From positions 1 to 41,796 of the forward strand of contig JAFUNB010000020.1 of NCBI GenBank assembly GCA_017482345.1: 41,796 nucleotides of DNA, in the 5' to 3' direction. Shown piece by piece: positions 12,434 to 19,735 of this stretch. This DNA is from Oscillibacter sp. Its GTDB lineage: Bacteria; Bacillota; Clostridia; Oscillospirales; Oscillospiraceae. Each line of letters starts with the position of its first letter. Position 1 is the first letter of the stretch. The position numbers were made by a program, and so were the translations under genes. The notes under the pieces are model-generated. The model saw nothing but the letters and a program-made list of their open reading frames with translations. It was not told the origin of the DNA and searched no databases.

Positions 12434-13845
12434 CGCAGGAGGAAAAGCTGGATCACCAGCTGGACGCCGAGCGGGCCGTGCTGGGCTCGGTGCTGATCGA
12501 CGAGGGCGTCGTGAAGGACGTGGTGGCCCAGGTGGACGCCAAGGACTTCCTGGACGCCACCAACCGCATGATCTTCCAGGCGGTGCGGGCGCAGTTCCGC
12601 TCCGGCGAACCGGTGGACGCCATCACGGTGCGCAGCCGGATCGGCGAGCAGTACTCGGAATACCTGCTGCAGCTGATGGAGATCACGCCCACCAGCGCAA
12701 ACTGGCCGGTATACGCCCGCCTGATGCACGAGCAGGCCACGCTGGGCCGGATCCGCGATCTGGCGGACAAGCTGCTCACAGCCGCCACTCTGGAGGACTG
12801 CCGGCCGCTGTCGGCCGATTTGGGGCAGCTGCTGGCCGAGGGGCGGCAGCTCTCCACCTGGACGGCCAAGGAGATGCTGGAGGACTTCTTCGCGGCCCAG
12901 GAGGACCAGGGCGGTGTGGAATACATCGACACCGGCATCCGGGAAGTGGACGAGGGCAGCTACATAGAGCGGGGCGACGTGATCGTGATCGGCGGCCTGC
13001 CCTCCAGCGGCAAAACGGCGCTGGCCCTGATGATGGCCCACCGGATGGCCCGCAAGTACAAGGTCGGCTTTTTCTCCCTGGAGACGGACAAGCGGAAGAT
13101 CCGCGACCGAGCGCTGGCCCACGTCATGCAGATCGACTTCGCTGCCATTAAGCAGCGGGCGCTGGACGAGAGCGACTGGGAGGCCGTGGCGGCCAAGGGC
13201 GCCGACTTCAGTGGTCGGAATCTGACCGTTCTGGAGGCCAGCGGCCTGACGGCCACGGAGATCCAGGCCATCACCCAGGCCTACGGCTTCGACGTGATCT
13301 TCATCGACTATGTGCAGCTGATCACACCGGAACTCGACCGGCGGGCCAACCGCAGCGATCAGATGGCGGACGTCAGTCGCTCGCTGCACGTCTTCGCCCA
13401 GAAGTCCAAGACGCTGGTGGTGGAGCTGGCGCAGCTGAGCCGACCGGAAAAGGCCGCCGGCTGGCGGGAGCCGGAGATGCAGGATCTGAAGGAGTCCGGC
13501 CAGTTTGAGCAGGACGCTGACCTGATCTTCATGCTCTACAAGGCCCACCCCAAGGACGACAACTACGGCGGCGAGCACCGGGACCGGTACCGCATCCTGA
13601 AGATCGCCAAGAACAAGGAGGGCCGCACCGGCAAGTGGCCCATGTTCTTCGACGGCAGCCGCCAGACCTTCTCCACCATCGTGCCCGGAGAGGTGAAGAA
13701 GGACAGTCAGGAGATCCTCCGGGATCTGGTGGACGCCGGCAAGGCCGCCAAGGCCAGGAACCGCAACCGGCCTCTGCCGGGCCAGCAGACCATGGTGAAA
13801 ATCACAGAGCTGAAGGGCGACGCCGCCAAGGACGTGCCCTTCTGA
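12421..13845 (+). CDS. dnaB: Replicative DNA helicase, DnaB family
   Basis: A 474-residue protein. ATG 12421 overlaps the end of the initiator gene. The N-terminal DnaB domain (DAERAVLGSVLIDEGVVKDV) is followed by the RecA-like motor: Walker A GGLPSSGKTA near residue 192, VGFFSLETDKRKIRDRALA (motif H1a region), FIDYVQLI (Walker B), LSRPEKAAGWREPEMQDLKE and the Arg-finger region. It unwinds the fork for phage replication. No separate helicase loader gene is seen, so the initiator may load it. Confidence 0.95.
   Translation: MAAVTQEEKLDHQLDAERAVLGSVLIDEGVVKDVVAQVDAKDFLDATNRMIFQAVRAQFRSGEPVDAITVRSRIGEQYSEYLLQLMEITPTSANWPVYARLMHEQATLGRIRDLADKLLTAATLEDCRPLSADLGQLLAEGRQLSTWTAKEMLEDFFAAQEDQGGVEYIDTGIREVDEGSYIERGDVIVIGGLPSSGKTALALMMAHRMARKYKVGFFSLETDKRKIRDRALAHVMQIDFAAIKQRALDESDWEAVAAKGADFSGRNLTVLEASGLTATEIQAITQAYGFDVIFIDYVQLITPELDRRANRSDQMADVSRSLHVFAQKSKTLVVELAQLSRPEKAAGWREPEMQDLKESGQFEQDADLIFMLYKAHPKDDNYGGEHRDRYRILKIAKNKEGRTGKWPMFFDGSRQTFSTIVPGEVKKDSQEILRDLVDAGKAAKARNRNRPLPGQQTMVKITELKGDAAKDVPF
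13213..13227. repeat. Dispersed palindrome, weak copy within dnaB
   Basis: GGTCGGAATCTGACC matches the family with one mismatch between arms. It is read in a different frame from the other coding copies. Confidence 0.35.
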
Positions 13846-13853
13846 GGAGGCCT

Positions 13854-14045
13854 ATGGAAATCGGAGGCACTGTGCTGGCGTCGCCCACGTATTACTCCAA
13901 CTCCGGCCTGGAGCGGGTGATCCCGCAGGAGGCCAAGGTGGTGTATATCAACGAGGCGCACTGCTACTACACCCTGGAATTCACGGTGAACGGGCATAAA
14001 TTCCGTGAATCCTTCAAGTACATACCGAAAGGACGAAAGACATGA
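13854..14045 (+). CDS. Small phage protein of unknown function
   Basis: A 63-residue protein; ATG 13854 follows GAGGAGG by 4 nt, 8 nt after dnaB. It is probably beta-rich (VVYINEAHCYYTLEFTVNGH, FRESFKYIPKG). It overlaps the parA start by 4 bp, so it is part of the dnaB-parA-parB operon. Confidence 0.65.
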   Translation: MEIGGTVLASPTYYSNSGLERVIPQEAKVVYINEAHCYYTLEFTVNGHKFRESFKYIPKGRKT

Positions 14046-14803
14046 GAACGATTGCGATTTTGAACCTGAAGGGCGGCGTGGGAAAGACGCTGACCGCGGC
14101 CACCATGGCCCGGTGCCTGACGGACGATCATCACAAGCACGTGCTGCTGATCGACGACGACCCCCAGGGCAACCTGAGCGACTGCTTCGGGGTGACAGAC
14201 CGCAGCAACAGCACCTGGGAGCTGCTGACGGGCGGCGGCGATTACTGGCCGGACTTCGTGACGGATCTGAGCCCGCTGCTTTCCATCATCCCGGCGGACA
14301 TGAGCCTGGCCTACGCCGACATCCGGCGGGAGGTGGTGGATCTTCGGGCCATTGATGACCTGCGGCAGACGCTGGACGAGGACGAGGCCTATGATTTCTG
14401 CATCATCGACCTGCCGCCCTCTCTGGGCCTGGCTACCCAGGCGGCGCTGTTCGCCGCGGACGAGGTGATCATCCCCATCCGGCTGGACACATTCTCCACC
14501 AGCGGCATGGCCCAGCTGGCATGGCAGGTGAACGAGATGCGCAAACTGAACCCCCGCATCCGGGTGGCCGGCATCCTGGGCACCCAGTTTCTGGGCACGG
14601 ACGAGGAGAAGGACATCCACCGCTGGCTCCACATAAACGCGGGGATGCCGGTGTTCCGGCAGACCATCCGCATGAGCAAGCCGGTGCTGGGCAGTGTTAA
14701 CCGCCATGTGAGCCTGCTGGCCCACTCGCCCCGCTGCGGTGCGGCCATCGACTACCGGCGCTTTGTCAAGGAGTATCTGAGAGGGGTGAAGAAGCGTGGG
14801 TGA
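14042..14803 (+). CDS. parA: ParA/Soj-type partition ATPase
   Basis: A 253-residue protein with the deviant Walker A motif LNLKGGVGKTLT (residues 7-18), the VLLIDDDPQGNLSDCFG switch region and FCIIDLPPSLG (Walker B-like). It has no N-terminal HTH, so it is the small (type Ib/Soj-like) form. ParA forms ATP-dependent patches on the nucleoid that position ParB-bound DNA. The ParB gene overlaps its end by 8 bp. Unusual on an integrated prophage: it may act when the phage replicates or persists as a circle. Confidence 0.9.
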   Translation: MRTIAILNLKGGVGKTLTAATMARCLTDDHHKHVLLIDDDPQGNLSDCFGVTDRSNSTWELLTGGGDYWPDFVTDLSPLLSIIPADMSLAYADIRREVVDLRAIDDLRQTLDEDEAYDFCIIDLPPSLGLATQAALFAADEVIIPIRLDTFSTSGMAQLAWQVNEMRKLNPRIRVAGILGTQFLGTDEEKDIHRWLHINAGMPVFRQTIRMSKPVLGSVNRHVSLLAHSPRCGAAIDYRRFVKEYLRGVKKRG

Positions 14804-16178
14804 GACTTACAGTGTGGCCGATGTTCTGGCCCAGCAACTGGGCGTGTCGAAATCTGACACGGGCCTGCGGTCTATTTCCATCGCACGGATCGCCCCGAAC
14901 AAGCGGAATTTCTATCCCCGCGTGGAGGACTTCGAGGGCCTGAAGGACAGCATCCAGGCCAACGGTCTGCTGGAGCCTCTGACGGTGGTTCCCGGCGACG
15001 GCCCGAACACGTACCGCCTGATCAGCGGCGAGAACCGGTACCGGGCCATCCGGGCCCTGTACGAGGAGAGCGGCTTCGACCGGCGCTGGGAGGAGGTCAC
15101 CTGTCTGGTGCTGCCGGCCATGACGGAGGAGCAGGAGCAGTGTGCGGTGATCGAGTCCAACCGCCAGCGGAAGAAATCCGGCGCGCTGCTGGCCGAGGAG
15201 GCCCGCAAGCTGACGGAAATCTACGTGAAGCGCAAGGAGGCCGGCGAGGAGCTGCCGGGCCGCATCCGCGACCGGGTGGCCGAGGCTCTGAAGGTGTCCA
15301 GCACGAAGCTGGCCACGCTGAACGCCATTCAGGAGAATCTGGCGGTGCCGGGCTTCGTCCGGGACTGGAAGGAGGAGCGAATCAGCGAGTCCGTGGCCTA
15401 CGAGATCAGCAAGCTGGACCGGGAGACGCAGTACCGCCTGTTGGACTGGAAGATCGACAACCACCGGACGCTGACCATTGGCGACGTGAAGACATTCGAC
15501 CGGATGTGGAACCACTGCAAGCGCAGCTGCCCCCACACCGGCGGACTGTGCCCCAACGCGGAGCGCATGATCCGGGACAAGTTCCGGGTGGACAGGTTAA
15601 GCTGCGCCGGCTGCTGCGAGTACTGCCTGAGCCGTTTGTACTGCGCCACAGCCTGCCAGTACGTCCCCAAGGAGGAGCAGCCCGAGCCGGAGCGGAACAA
15701 GGCTCTGGAGGATCCCAGGCTGGACTGGAAGAACATCAAGGCCTGCTTTCAGGCCCGCCTGCAGCACGCACGCGAGCAGACGGGACTGAGCCGCAAGGAG
15801 TTCGCCGAGAGTATCGGCGAATACCCGGCCACATACAGTGCCTGGGAAAACGGCAATCTGCCCGGCTGCGACCGGATGCCGAAGTTGGCTCTGGCTCTGG
15901 GCGTGACCACGGATTATCTATTCGGCCTGACGGACGAACCGGGTGCAGCTGTGCCGCAGCCGGAACCGGCTGCGGAGGAAGCGCAGCCCGCGGCCCCGCT
16001 GGCGTGGTATCCCGCGACTGTGAAGCCGGAGCTCGGACAGGACATCATCGTCGTGGACTTTGCCGGTGTTGCAGATGACTTTATTTATCGGGGAGATGAC
16101 TTGCTGTACCACGGGTTCCCGTGGAGCGACGTGGCGTTCTGGACGCCCGCACCCACCGAGGCACAGCAGCCGGAATGA
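14796..16178 (+). CDS. parB: Multidomain ParB-like protein with Cys cluster and XRE domain
   Basis: A 460-residue protein; the GTG start at 14796 overlaps parA. The ParB N-terminal domain covers residues ~25-115 (GLLEPLTVVPGDGPNTYRLI, then SGENRYRAI) and the HTH part ~115-200 (EEQCAVIESNRQRKKSGAL). A cysteine-rich segment follows at ~245-290 (HCKRSCPHTGGLC, CAGCCEYC, CATACQYV), which may bind zinc or an Fe-S cluster. A second, XRE-type DNA-binding domain lies at ~310-380. The tail resembles DUF551 (WYPATVKPELGQDIIV, DVAFWTP). One dispersed palindrome (14843-14861) lies in its first codons. A double DNA-binding ParB could link partition with regulation. Confidence 0.85.
   Translation: MGETYSVADVLAQQLGVSKSDTGLRSISIARIAPNKRNFYPRVEDFEGLKDSIQANGLLEPLTVVPGDGPNTYRLISGENRYRAIRALYEESGFDRRWEEVTCLVLPAMTEEQEQCAVIESNRQRKKSGALLAEEARKLTEIYVKRKEAGEELPGRIRDRVAEALKVSSTKLATLNAIQENLAVPGFVRDWKEERISESVAYEISKLDRETQYRLLDWKIDNHRTLTIGDVKTFDRMWNHCKRSCPHTGGLCPNAERMIRDKFRVDRLSCAGCCEYCLSRLYCATACQYVPKEEQPEPERNKALEDPRLDWKNIKACFQARLQHAREQTGLSRKEFAESIGEYPATYSAWENGNLPGCDRMPKLALALGVTTDYLFGLTDEPGAAVPQPEPAAEEAQPAAPLAWYPATVKPELGQDIIVVDFAGVADDFIYRGDDLLYHGFPWSDVAFWTPAPTEAQQPE
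14843..14861. repeat. Dispersed palindrome, copy within parB
   Basis: CGTGTC-GAAATCT-GACACG has 6-bp arms and the usual centre. It encodes V-S-K-S-D-T, the same reading frame used by three other coding copies. Confidence 0.5.
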
Positions 16179-16193
16179 AAGGGAGGAAACAAC

Positions 16194-16343
16194 ATGAAAT
16201 TTCTGAAGCCGGGCGATCCCTGCCCCTGCTGCGGGAACCCCATCAAGACCACGGATCCGCAGGATCTGTACGCGCTGACCGTGCTGGCCGACTGGATTGA
16301 GCGCCACCGTTCCTCTGACGGCAGAGAGGAGGCCGCAGAATGA
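16194..16343 (+). CDS. Small zinc-knuckle-like phage protein
   Basis: A 49-residue protein; ATG 16194 is 6 nt after GGGAGG. CPCCGNPI near the N terminus gives a CxxC-type half ribbon, followed by one helix (DLYALTVLADWIERH). Its stop overlaps the next start (ATGA). Function unknown. Confidence 0.6.
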   Translation: MKFLKPGDPCPCCGNPIKTTDPQDLYALTVLADWIERHRSSDGREEAAE

Positions 16344-16603
16344 TCAAGTTCGAGATCGGCAAACAGGGGGGGCGCTTCGTCCACCACATGGAGGTGTCCG
16401 GCACCGTGGATGAGTATACCTCGGAGCTTTTGGCCTGCATCAGCGAGCTGTACGCAGGCATTTACAAACACAATCCCGGCATCGCTGCCGTGTTCCGCGC
16501 TTCGGTCATCGCCGGCGTCGTAGCCCCCGGAACCCCGGTGTGGGATGGGAAAATGGCGGACGGAGCGGAAATGCTTTACGCCGAACATCCGGGAAAACGA
16601 TAA
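16340..16603 (+). CDS. Hypothetical phage protein
   Basis: An 87-residue protein overlapping the preceding gene by 4 bp (ATGA). It has an alpha/beta pattern with EYTSELLACISELYAGIYKH as a probable helix. I do not recognise the family. It is directly followed by the inverted-repeat element at 16611. Confidence 0.65.
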   Translation: MIKFEIGKQGGRFVHHMEVSGTVDEYTSELLACISELYAGIYKHNPGIAAVFRASVIAGVVAPGTPVWDGKMADGAEMLYAEHPGKR

Positions 16604-16610
16604 CGATATA

Positions 16611-16759
16611 TCCCAGGGCCCGGCAGGCGGCGCCATCCAGCCGCTCTGCCGGTCGCCCATTCCGGCAGACCCCGCCGGCATAGCGGAGGCCTCCTCGGCT
16701 TGTTTGTCAGTTGCTGACGTCCCTTGTCTTCACCTGGCGCCGCCTGCCGGGCCCTGGGA
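16611..16759 (+). ncRNA. Candidate structured RNA closed by a perfect 25-bp inverted repeat
   Basis: Bases 16611-16635 and 16735-16759 are perfect reverse complements (25 bp, GC-rich). The 99 nt between contain further self-complementarity: TCTGCCGG/CCGGCAGA (8 bp), CCGCT/AGCGG enclosing it, and GTCAG-TTG-CTGAC. No open frame crosses it, and the next gene has its own AAAGGAGG downstream of the closing arm. It may be a noncoding RNA, a cis-acting mRNA element, or a DNA structure. The alternative of a small transposon-like element is weakened because the flanks show no target duplication. Confidence 0.45.
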
Positions 16760-16777
16760 AACCCAAAGGAGGACGCA

Positions 16778-16876
16778 ATGACCCGAAATCAAATCAGACG
16801 GCGCCGGATCTGGCTCACCACCACCGTGGTGACGCTGGGGATCATCGGTCTGGCGCTGGTGGCGGTGGTCGTATGA
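16778..16876 (+). CDS. 32-residue single-pass membrane protein
   Basis: ATG 16778 follows AAAGGAGG by 5 nt. The N terminus is strongly basic (RNQIRRRR) and is followed by one hydrophobic helix (LTTTVVTLGIIGLALVAVVV). This gives an N-in orientation. It overlaps the next gene by 4 bp. Function unknown. Confidence 0.6.
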   Translation: MTRNQIRRRRIWLTTTVVTLGIIGLALVAVVV

Positions 16877-17082
16877 GCCAGCCGCTGCCGCCCTGCGATC
16901 CCAAGTGCCCTCGCCGGAGCTGGATCTGCCACGACCGGAAGATCTGCCCGGAGTGGGGCAAATATCAGGACGAGATGGCCGCCTGGCGCCAGATGCTGCA
17001 GGCAGCCAAACGTGAACAGGACGATTTTGGCGCCGTGCGGATGAAGGGTCCCGATGGCGCCTTGCAAAGGAGGGACAGCTGA
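16873..17082 (+). CDS. Small cysteine-containing phage protein
   Basis: A 69-residue protein starting in the ATGA overlap with the preceding membrane peptide. The N-terminal part has four or five Cys (CDPKCPRRSWICHDRKIC), probably a zinc site, then a helix (WGKYQDEMAAWRQMLQAAKR). Its last base overlaps the next start. Function unknown. Confidence 0.65.
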   Translation: MSQPLPPCDPKCPRRSWICHDRKICPEWGKYQDEMAAWRQMLQAAKREQDDFGAVRMKGPDGALQRRDS

Positions 17083-17663
17083 TGGTCATGACCGACGAGG
17101 AAATCGCCACCAGTTATCGTCAGGCCAAGAACCCAAAACACCAGATCACCGTGCTGGCCGAGCTGAACGGCACCAACACCGTGGAGATGCGGCAGCACAT
17201 GATGCAGATCGGCCTGCTGGAGCCGGACGTGCTGACACCGCCGCCCAAGGACTCCGGCATTGACGAGCTGCGCGCCATGGAGCTGTTCAAGGAGGGCAAG
17301 ACCGATCTGGACATCGCCGAGATGCTGGGCGTGCCCATTTCCCGCATCCAGAGCTGGCGGAGCCGCAACGGCTTCCTGCGGCCCCGCGGCGGCAGCCGCC
17401 CGAAGGCCAAGCAGGAGTCGGCTGAGAAGAAACCGAAAAAGAAAAAGGTCGCGGCCGCACCGGTCGCGCCGGCAGCGGAACCGCAGCCGGATCCCGCAGT
17501 TCCTGCGGTATCAGAATCTCCTGCCTGCTTGAACTTTTATCTGGTCTTGCAGCTCAGTACCCCGAGGCCCGGGTCTACTGTGCGGATGAGGCGCCGCCGC
17601 GGATCCACGTCTCGGCGGTCTACGAGCCGGGCGGGGAAGTGGCTGCTGACGTATATATCTTGA
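17082..17663 (+). CDS. HTH-domain protein with apparent -1 frame switch
   Basis: The frame reads 193 residues from ATG 17082 (AAAGGAGGGACAG upstream). Residues ~1-105 contain a small helical region (MRQHMMQIGLLEPD) and a resolvase-like HTH (ELFKEGKTDLDIAEMLGVPI). A Lys-rich then Pro/Ala-rich linker follows. The last ~45 residues are Arg/Ser-rich and look unnatural, while the -1 frame over the same DNA reads like a real domain and ends in a GTGA overlap with the next gene. Either a mutation or programmed slippage separates the two halves. The protein as read here may therefore be truncated in function. Confidence 0.6.
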   Translation: MVMTDEEIATSYRQAKNPKHQITVLAELNGTNTVEMRQHMMQIGLLEPDVLTPPPKDSGIDELRAMELFKEGKTDLDIAEMLGVPISRIQSWRSRNGFLRPRGGSRPKAKQESAEKKPKKKKVAAAPVAPAAEPQPDPAVPAVSESPACLNFYLVLQLSTPRPGSTVRMRRRRGSTSRRSTSRAGKWLLTYIS

Positions 17664-17677
17664 AAGGGGAAGCGTGA
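17504..17677 (+). pseudogene. Out-of-frame C-terminal domain of the preceding gene
   Basis: In the -1 frame this stretch encodes SCLLELLSGLAAQYPEARVY and RIHVSAVYEPGGEVAADVYI, an alpha/beta pattern of normal composition. It ends at TGA 17675-17677, overlapping a GTG of the next gene. No ATG, GTG or TTG start exists in this frame before the domain. It must be reached by frameshift, or it has lost its connection by a one-base change between about 17505 and 17525. An A-rich stretch (CCGAAAAAGAAAAAG near 17434) is a possible but distant slip site. Confidence 0.5.
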
Positions 17678-17679
17678 AC

Positions 17680-17904
17680 ATGAACGGAATGAATTTCAAC
17701 GAGCGGGCGCGCTTCGTGTATGCGAAGCTGCTGCCCCTTTTGCAGGCCGCCACCGCCGGCGACGTGGAGGACCTGACTTATGAGGCCTGCGGCGATGACG
17801 AGGATGTTGTGCTGTTCTTTGCCGACGGCACCAGAAAGCGCGTCTGCGTGGCCGGCAGCAACCTGCTGGCTCTGACCGACGAGGTATTGGGGGTGTGCAG
17901 CTGA
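17680..17904 (+). CDS. Small acidic phage protein
   Basis: A 74-residue protein from ATG 17680; a GTG at 17674 overlapping the upstream TGA is an alternative start in the same frame. AAAGGGGA lies upstream. The sequence is acidic (EACGDDEDVVLFFADGT). I do not recognise a family. The stop overlaps the next ATG. Confidence 0.6.
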   Translation: MNGMNFNERARFVYAKLLPLLQAATAGDVEDLTYEACGDDEDVVLFFADGTRKRVCVAGSNLLALTDEVLGVCS

Positions 17905-18299
17905 TGGCCGCGCCTAGTACATACAAGCAGCTGTTGGAGGCCAAGCAAACGATCCAGCAGCTGTTGGCGGAAATCCAACAACTGCAGAACGAAATGAACG
18001 TCATGAAGGGCTTCACGCTGCAGCAGTCCCTGGACATGGCACAGATCTCCCTGAACCGTGAGTTCCATTTCGGTCCCAAGTATAATGCCCGCTTCAAGAG
18101 TTCTATGGTCAGAACATTCCAAGAGTTTTGCAAGCTATGTAGGAGTGACGCGAAGGACGATCTGGAACTGGCTGTCACCAAGGCGAAGATTGACGGTGCG
18201 CTGCGGATCGCCTGCGGTGACGACATCGAGCCCTTCGAGGTTCGATATGCCGAAGAGAATCTGTATCGCTGGCTGCGCGAGGAGGAAGTTAATGCTTAA
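17904..18299 (+). CDS. Hypothetical phage protein with N-terminal coiled coil
   Basis: A 131-residue protein starting at ATG 17904 in a TGATG overlap. The first ~45 residues are a Gln/Leu-rich coiled coil (LLEAKQTIQQLLAEIQQLQN). A helical domain with a conserved-looking YNARFKSSMVRTFQEFCKL follows. It sits directly before ssb and overlaps it by 8 bp, so a role in DNA replication or recombination is plausible. Confidence 0.65.
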   Translation: MAAPSTYKQLLEAKQTIQQLLAEIQQLQNEMNVMKGFTLQQSLDMAQISLNREFHFGPKYNARFKSSMVRTFQEFCKLCRSDAKDDLELAVTKAKIDGALRIACGDDIEPFEVRYAEENLYRWLREEEVNA

Positions 18300-18717
18300 C
18301 AAAATTTTTCTGATGGGCCGCCTGACCCGGGATCCGGAGCTGCGGAAGACCGCCAGCGGCACGCCGGTGGTGTCCTTCTCCATCGCCGTTGACCGGGACT
18401 TCAAGGGCCCGGGCGGCGAGCGGGAGACGGATTTCATCGACATCGTCGCATGGCGCAGCACGGCGGAGGTCGTCAGCAAGTATTTCTCCAAGGGCCGCAT
18501 GGCCGTCGTGGAGGGCCGGCTCCAGATCCGGGATTGGACGGACAGGGACGGCGGCAAGCGCCGCAGCGCTGAGGTGGTAGCCGACAACGTCTACTTCGGC
18601 GACAGCAAACGGTCGAATTCGGACACAGCTCCGGCAGGCGAGTACGGCGCCGCACCCGGCGCACATGGAGGCGACTTTGCGGAGCTCGGCGAGGAAGACA
18701 GTAATCTGCCGTTCTGA
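18292..18717 (+). CDS. ssb: Single-stranded DNA-binding protein
   Basis: A 141-residue protein; ATG 18292 is in the SD-rich end of the upstream gene (GAGGAGGAAGTTA). It has an OB fold from MLNKIFLMGRLTRDPELR through DFIDIVAWRSTAEVVSKYFS, then a Gly/Ser linker and the acidic tip EEDSNLPF that docks replication partners. It binds single-stranded DNA at the phage fork. A weak copy of the dispersed palindrome encodes S-N-S-D-T in its linker. Confidence 0.95.
   Translation: MLNKIFLMGRLTRDPELRKTASGTPVVSFSIAVDRDFKGPGGERETDFIDIVAWRSTAEVVSKYFSKGRMAVVEGRLQIRDWTDRDGGKRRSAEVVADNVYFGDSKRSNSDTAPAGEYGAAPGAHGGDFAELGEEDSNLPF
18611..18626. repeat. Dispersed palindrome, weak copy at the end of ssb
   Basis: GGTCGAATTCGGACAC shows the right half of the consensus fully and the left half partly. 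Confidence 0.3.
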
Positions 18718-18771
18718 GGAGAAGGTGAGTGATGCATTGACCCCACAGAATGAAGTGAAACAGGAGGAAAC

Positions 18772-19248
18772 ATGATGGAAAATTACATCAACATTTTCGG
18801 TCAGCGGATCGAACTGACCACTGACCAGGTCGAGGAGTTACGAAAAAGCCTGGGCGCGTCGAGCAGCAAGCTGGCTAATGTAGCAGTGGCGGACACCTTC
18901 AAGATCGGTCAGCGTGAGTTTGTTGTCCTTGAACAGTCCGGCGATACTACGACGGTCATCCTCAAAGACCTGCTGCACGACAGCGTGGTGTTCGGCAGCA
19001 ACAATAATTACGACGGATCTAACGTGGACGGGCTGTGCGGCAAATTCGCCGAGGAGATCTCCGCTGTTGTTGGAAGCAAAAACCTTGTGGAGCACACGGT
19101 TGACCTGACATCCGATGATGGTCTGAGAGACTACGGCAAGGTGAAGCGCCGGATGTCTCTGCTGACCGCCGATCTGTACCGCCGATATGTCGATATCCTC
19201 GATGCACACAAAATCGAGAAGTGGTGGTGGCTGGCAAGGTCTGCTTGA
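18772..19248 (+). CDS. Truncated DUF6273-like protein
   Basis: A 158-residue frame; ATG 18772 follows AGGAGGAAAC. The start resembles DUF6273 (FKIGQREFVVLEQSGDTT, NNYDGSNVDGLCGKFAEEI, LLTADLYRRYVDIL, KWWWLA). The frame stops right where the family normally continues with a conserved C-terminal half. Directly after the break another frame reads LLDEEKARELIKDGDGSG and stops at 19297, as if the tail of a different gene had been joined by a deletion near 19238. The protein is probably non-functional or of altered function. Confidence 0.6.
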   Translation: MMENYINIFGQRIELTTDQVEELRKSLGASSSKLANVAVADTFKIGQREFVVLEQSGDTTTVILKDLLHDSVVFGSNNNYDGSNVDGLCGKFAEEISAVVGSKNLVEHTVDLTSDDGLRDYGKVKRRMSLLTADLYRRYVDILDAHKIEKWWWLARSA

Positions 19249-19289
19249 CGAAGAGAAGGCACGGGAGCTTATAAAGGACGGTGACGGCA

Positions 19290-19442
19290 GTGGCTGAACG
19301 AGTTAGATACGACGCTGCTACCCGTAAATGGTTTGAGAAGAACCGGCGGGCGGAGACTACGGTCTGCCGGTGCCCGGCCTGCGGTCTGTATTATAAGGCA
19401 GTACTGGGCCATAAGTGCAAGGAGAAGGGGGACGCCGGCTGA
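19290..19442 (+). CDS. Zinc-ribbon phage protein, 50 residues
   Basis: The GTG start at 19290 follows AAAGGA. CRCPACGLYY and GHKC supply four metal ligands typical of tiny phage zinc ribbons. The stop overlaps the next ATG (TGATG). Confidence 0.55.
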   Translation: MAERVRYDAATRKWFEKNRRAETTVCRCPACGLYYKAVLGHKCKEKGDAG

Positions 19443-19735
19443 TGACTGAGTATATCGAGCGGGACAAGGTTTTAGCTGCAATCCAAAGCAGAAAATCGCC
19501 AGCGAGAAGCCCGGCGCAAAATGAAATGCTGCGGACTATCCGTGTGGACGTAAATCACATACCTGTCGCAGACGTTGCGCCTCTGGTACATGGTCACTGG
19601 AAGTGGAACATCGAAAGAACGCGTCCTCACTGCTCTAGGTGCGCTGAAGTACCGTGGAGGCCGAACAATAAGGACCTGCCAAACTACTGCCCAAACTGCG
19701 GAGCAAGAATGGACGGTGACCCGCCGGATGGCTGA
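19442..19735 (+). CDS. Phage zinc-ribbon protein
   Basis: A 97-residue protein. The start MTEYIERDKVLAAIQSRKSP and the end HCSRCAEV...YCPNCGARM match a widespread Clostridia phage/ICE type with a C-terminal CxxC...CxxC ribbon. It overlaps the next gene by 8 bp. Role unknown. Confidence 0.75.
   Translation: MTEYIERDKVLAAIQSRKSPARSPAQNEMLRTIRVDVNHIPVADVAPLVHGHWKWNIERTRPHCSRCAEVPWRPNNKDLPNYCPNCGARMDGDPPDG

Noticed and set aside
16611-16759. 25-bp inverted repeat as an insertion sequence
   Set aside because: Only 149 bp, no transposase and no flanking target duplication; kept as a candidate structured element instead.
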